From contig JAGBGA010000083.1 in NCBI GenBank assembly GCA_017936185.1, forward strand, positions 1 to 13,063: a stretch of 13,063 nt of DNA, given 5' to 3'. The DNA comes from Alphaproteobacteria bacterium. Lineage in GTDB: Bacteria; Pseudomonadota; Alphaproteobacteria; Rs-D84. The notes under the pieces were generated by a model. The model did no database searches. It saw only the letters and a program-made list of their open reading frames with translations, and had not been told where the DNA came from. Both the position numbers and the translations under genes were made by a program. Below, one piece after another: positions 12,895-13,063 of this stretch; positions within the stretch are counted from its first letter, which is position 1; every line of letters begins with the position of its first letter.

Positions 12895-13063
12895 ATGTTT
12901 GGAATAAGTTGGGCAGAACTTTTTGTGATTTTATTGGTGGCGGTGTTGGTGGTGCCGGCACGATTGTGGCCAGATGTTGCGCGTTTCTTGGCGCGTGTGG
13001 TGAATTTTGTGCGACGCGCAATGTGGAAAATTACAGATGCCACAGAAAATATTAAACAACAAA
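12895..13063 (+). CDS. tatB: TatB-like Sec-independent translocase subunit, 5' part
   Basis: TatB receives Tat substrates together with TatC. Only 56 codons are visible before the window ends. The ATG lies five bases after the lolA stop. The protein starts MFGISWAELFVILLVAVLVV: a short N-terminal transmembrane helix preceded by a Glu at residue 8, as in TatB (F-DIG-x-x-EL). It continues PARLWPDVARFLARVVNFVRR, matching the Pro hinge and amphipathic helix (the GPxRLP region), then KITDATENIKQQ, the start of the long helical part. TatB is favoured over TatA because the hinge lacks the FG of TatA and because tatA is already at 1269. tatC would be expected next. Confidence 0.82.
   Translation, partial: MFGISWAELFVILLVAVLVVPARLWPDVARFLARVVNFVRRAMWKITDATENIKQQ

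Noticed and set aside
1..13063. tRNA or rRNA genes, CRISPR arrays, transposase genes or phage genes
   Set aside because: I saw no cloverleaf, spaced-repeat array, transposase motif or phage gene in any intergenic stretch.

Overview
This window carries a moderately AT-rich bacterial chromosome segment with Gram-negative envelope genes: LolA, an outer-membrane deacylase-like barrel, and lipoproteins. The gene families (SPOR-TatA neighbours, an alphaproteobacterial-style threonyl-tRNA synthetase tail, FtsI, a SufS/SufT/SufE group, GC-rich palindromic intergenic repeats) and heavy use of TTG and GTG codons suggest a host-associated or gut alphaproteobacterium with a compact, rearranged genome. 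This lineage assignment is an inference; no rRNA is present to test it. TAA and TGA are both used as ordinary stops and the code looks standard. Shine-Dalgarno sites are of the AAGGAG or AGGGGG kind.

Layout. Positions 1-361 hold the 3' end of thrS, interrupted by an in-frame TAA, then a 47-residue lipoprotein and a terminator. Positions 381-1530 hold a promoter, a membrane-anchored SPOR-domain protein, tatA and a terminator. Positions 1531-2060 have no gene; they carry two diverged copies of a ~130 bp palindromic repeat, a 30 bp tandem duplication and an orphan terminator. Positions 2065-4200 (minus) encode a 711-residue exported, cysteine-rich protein of unknown function, with a strong promoter and a leader that can form two hairpins. 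A PagL-like outer-membrane protein (4383-4949, plus) is divergent from it. Thioredoxin and a DksA-family protein without zinc cysteines follow on the minus strand (5741-4987).

From 5762 everything is on the plus strand: sufS (split by a second in-frame TAA), sufT and sufE for iron-sulfur cluster assembly, then ftsL and ftsI for septal peptidoglycan. A new promoter at 9517 precedes recJ, nrnA, lolA and tatB (cut by the window end), which are packed like an operon.

The window is mostly housekeeping. The points most worth a second look are the two single-codon TAA interruptions in otherwise intact conserved genes (the second lies between the PLP lysine and the catalytic cysteine of SufS), the DksA without zinc ligands, the cysteine-rich envelope protein with its structured leader, and the repeat pair whose hairpin arms differ in sequence but still pair.
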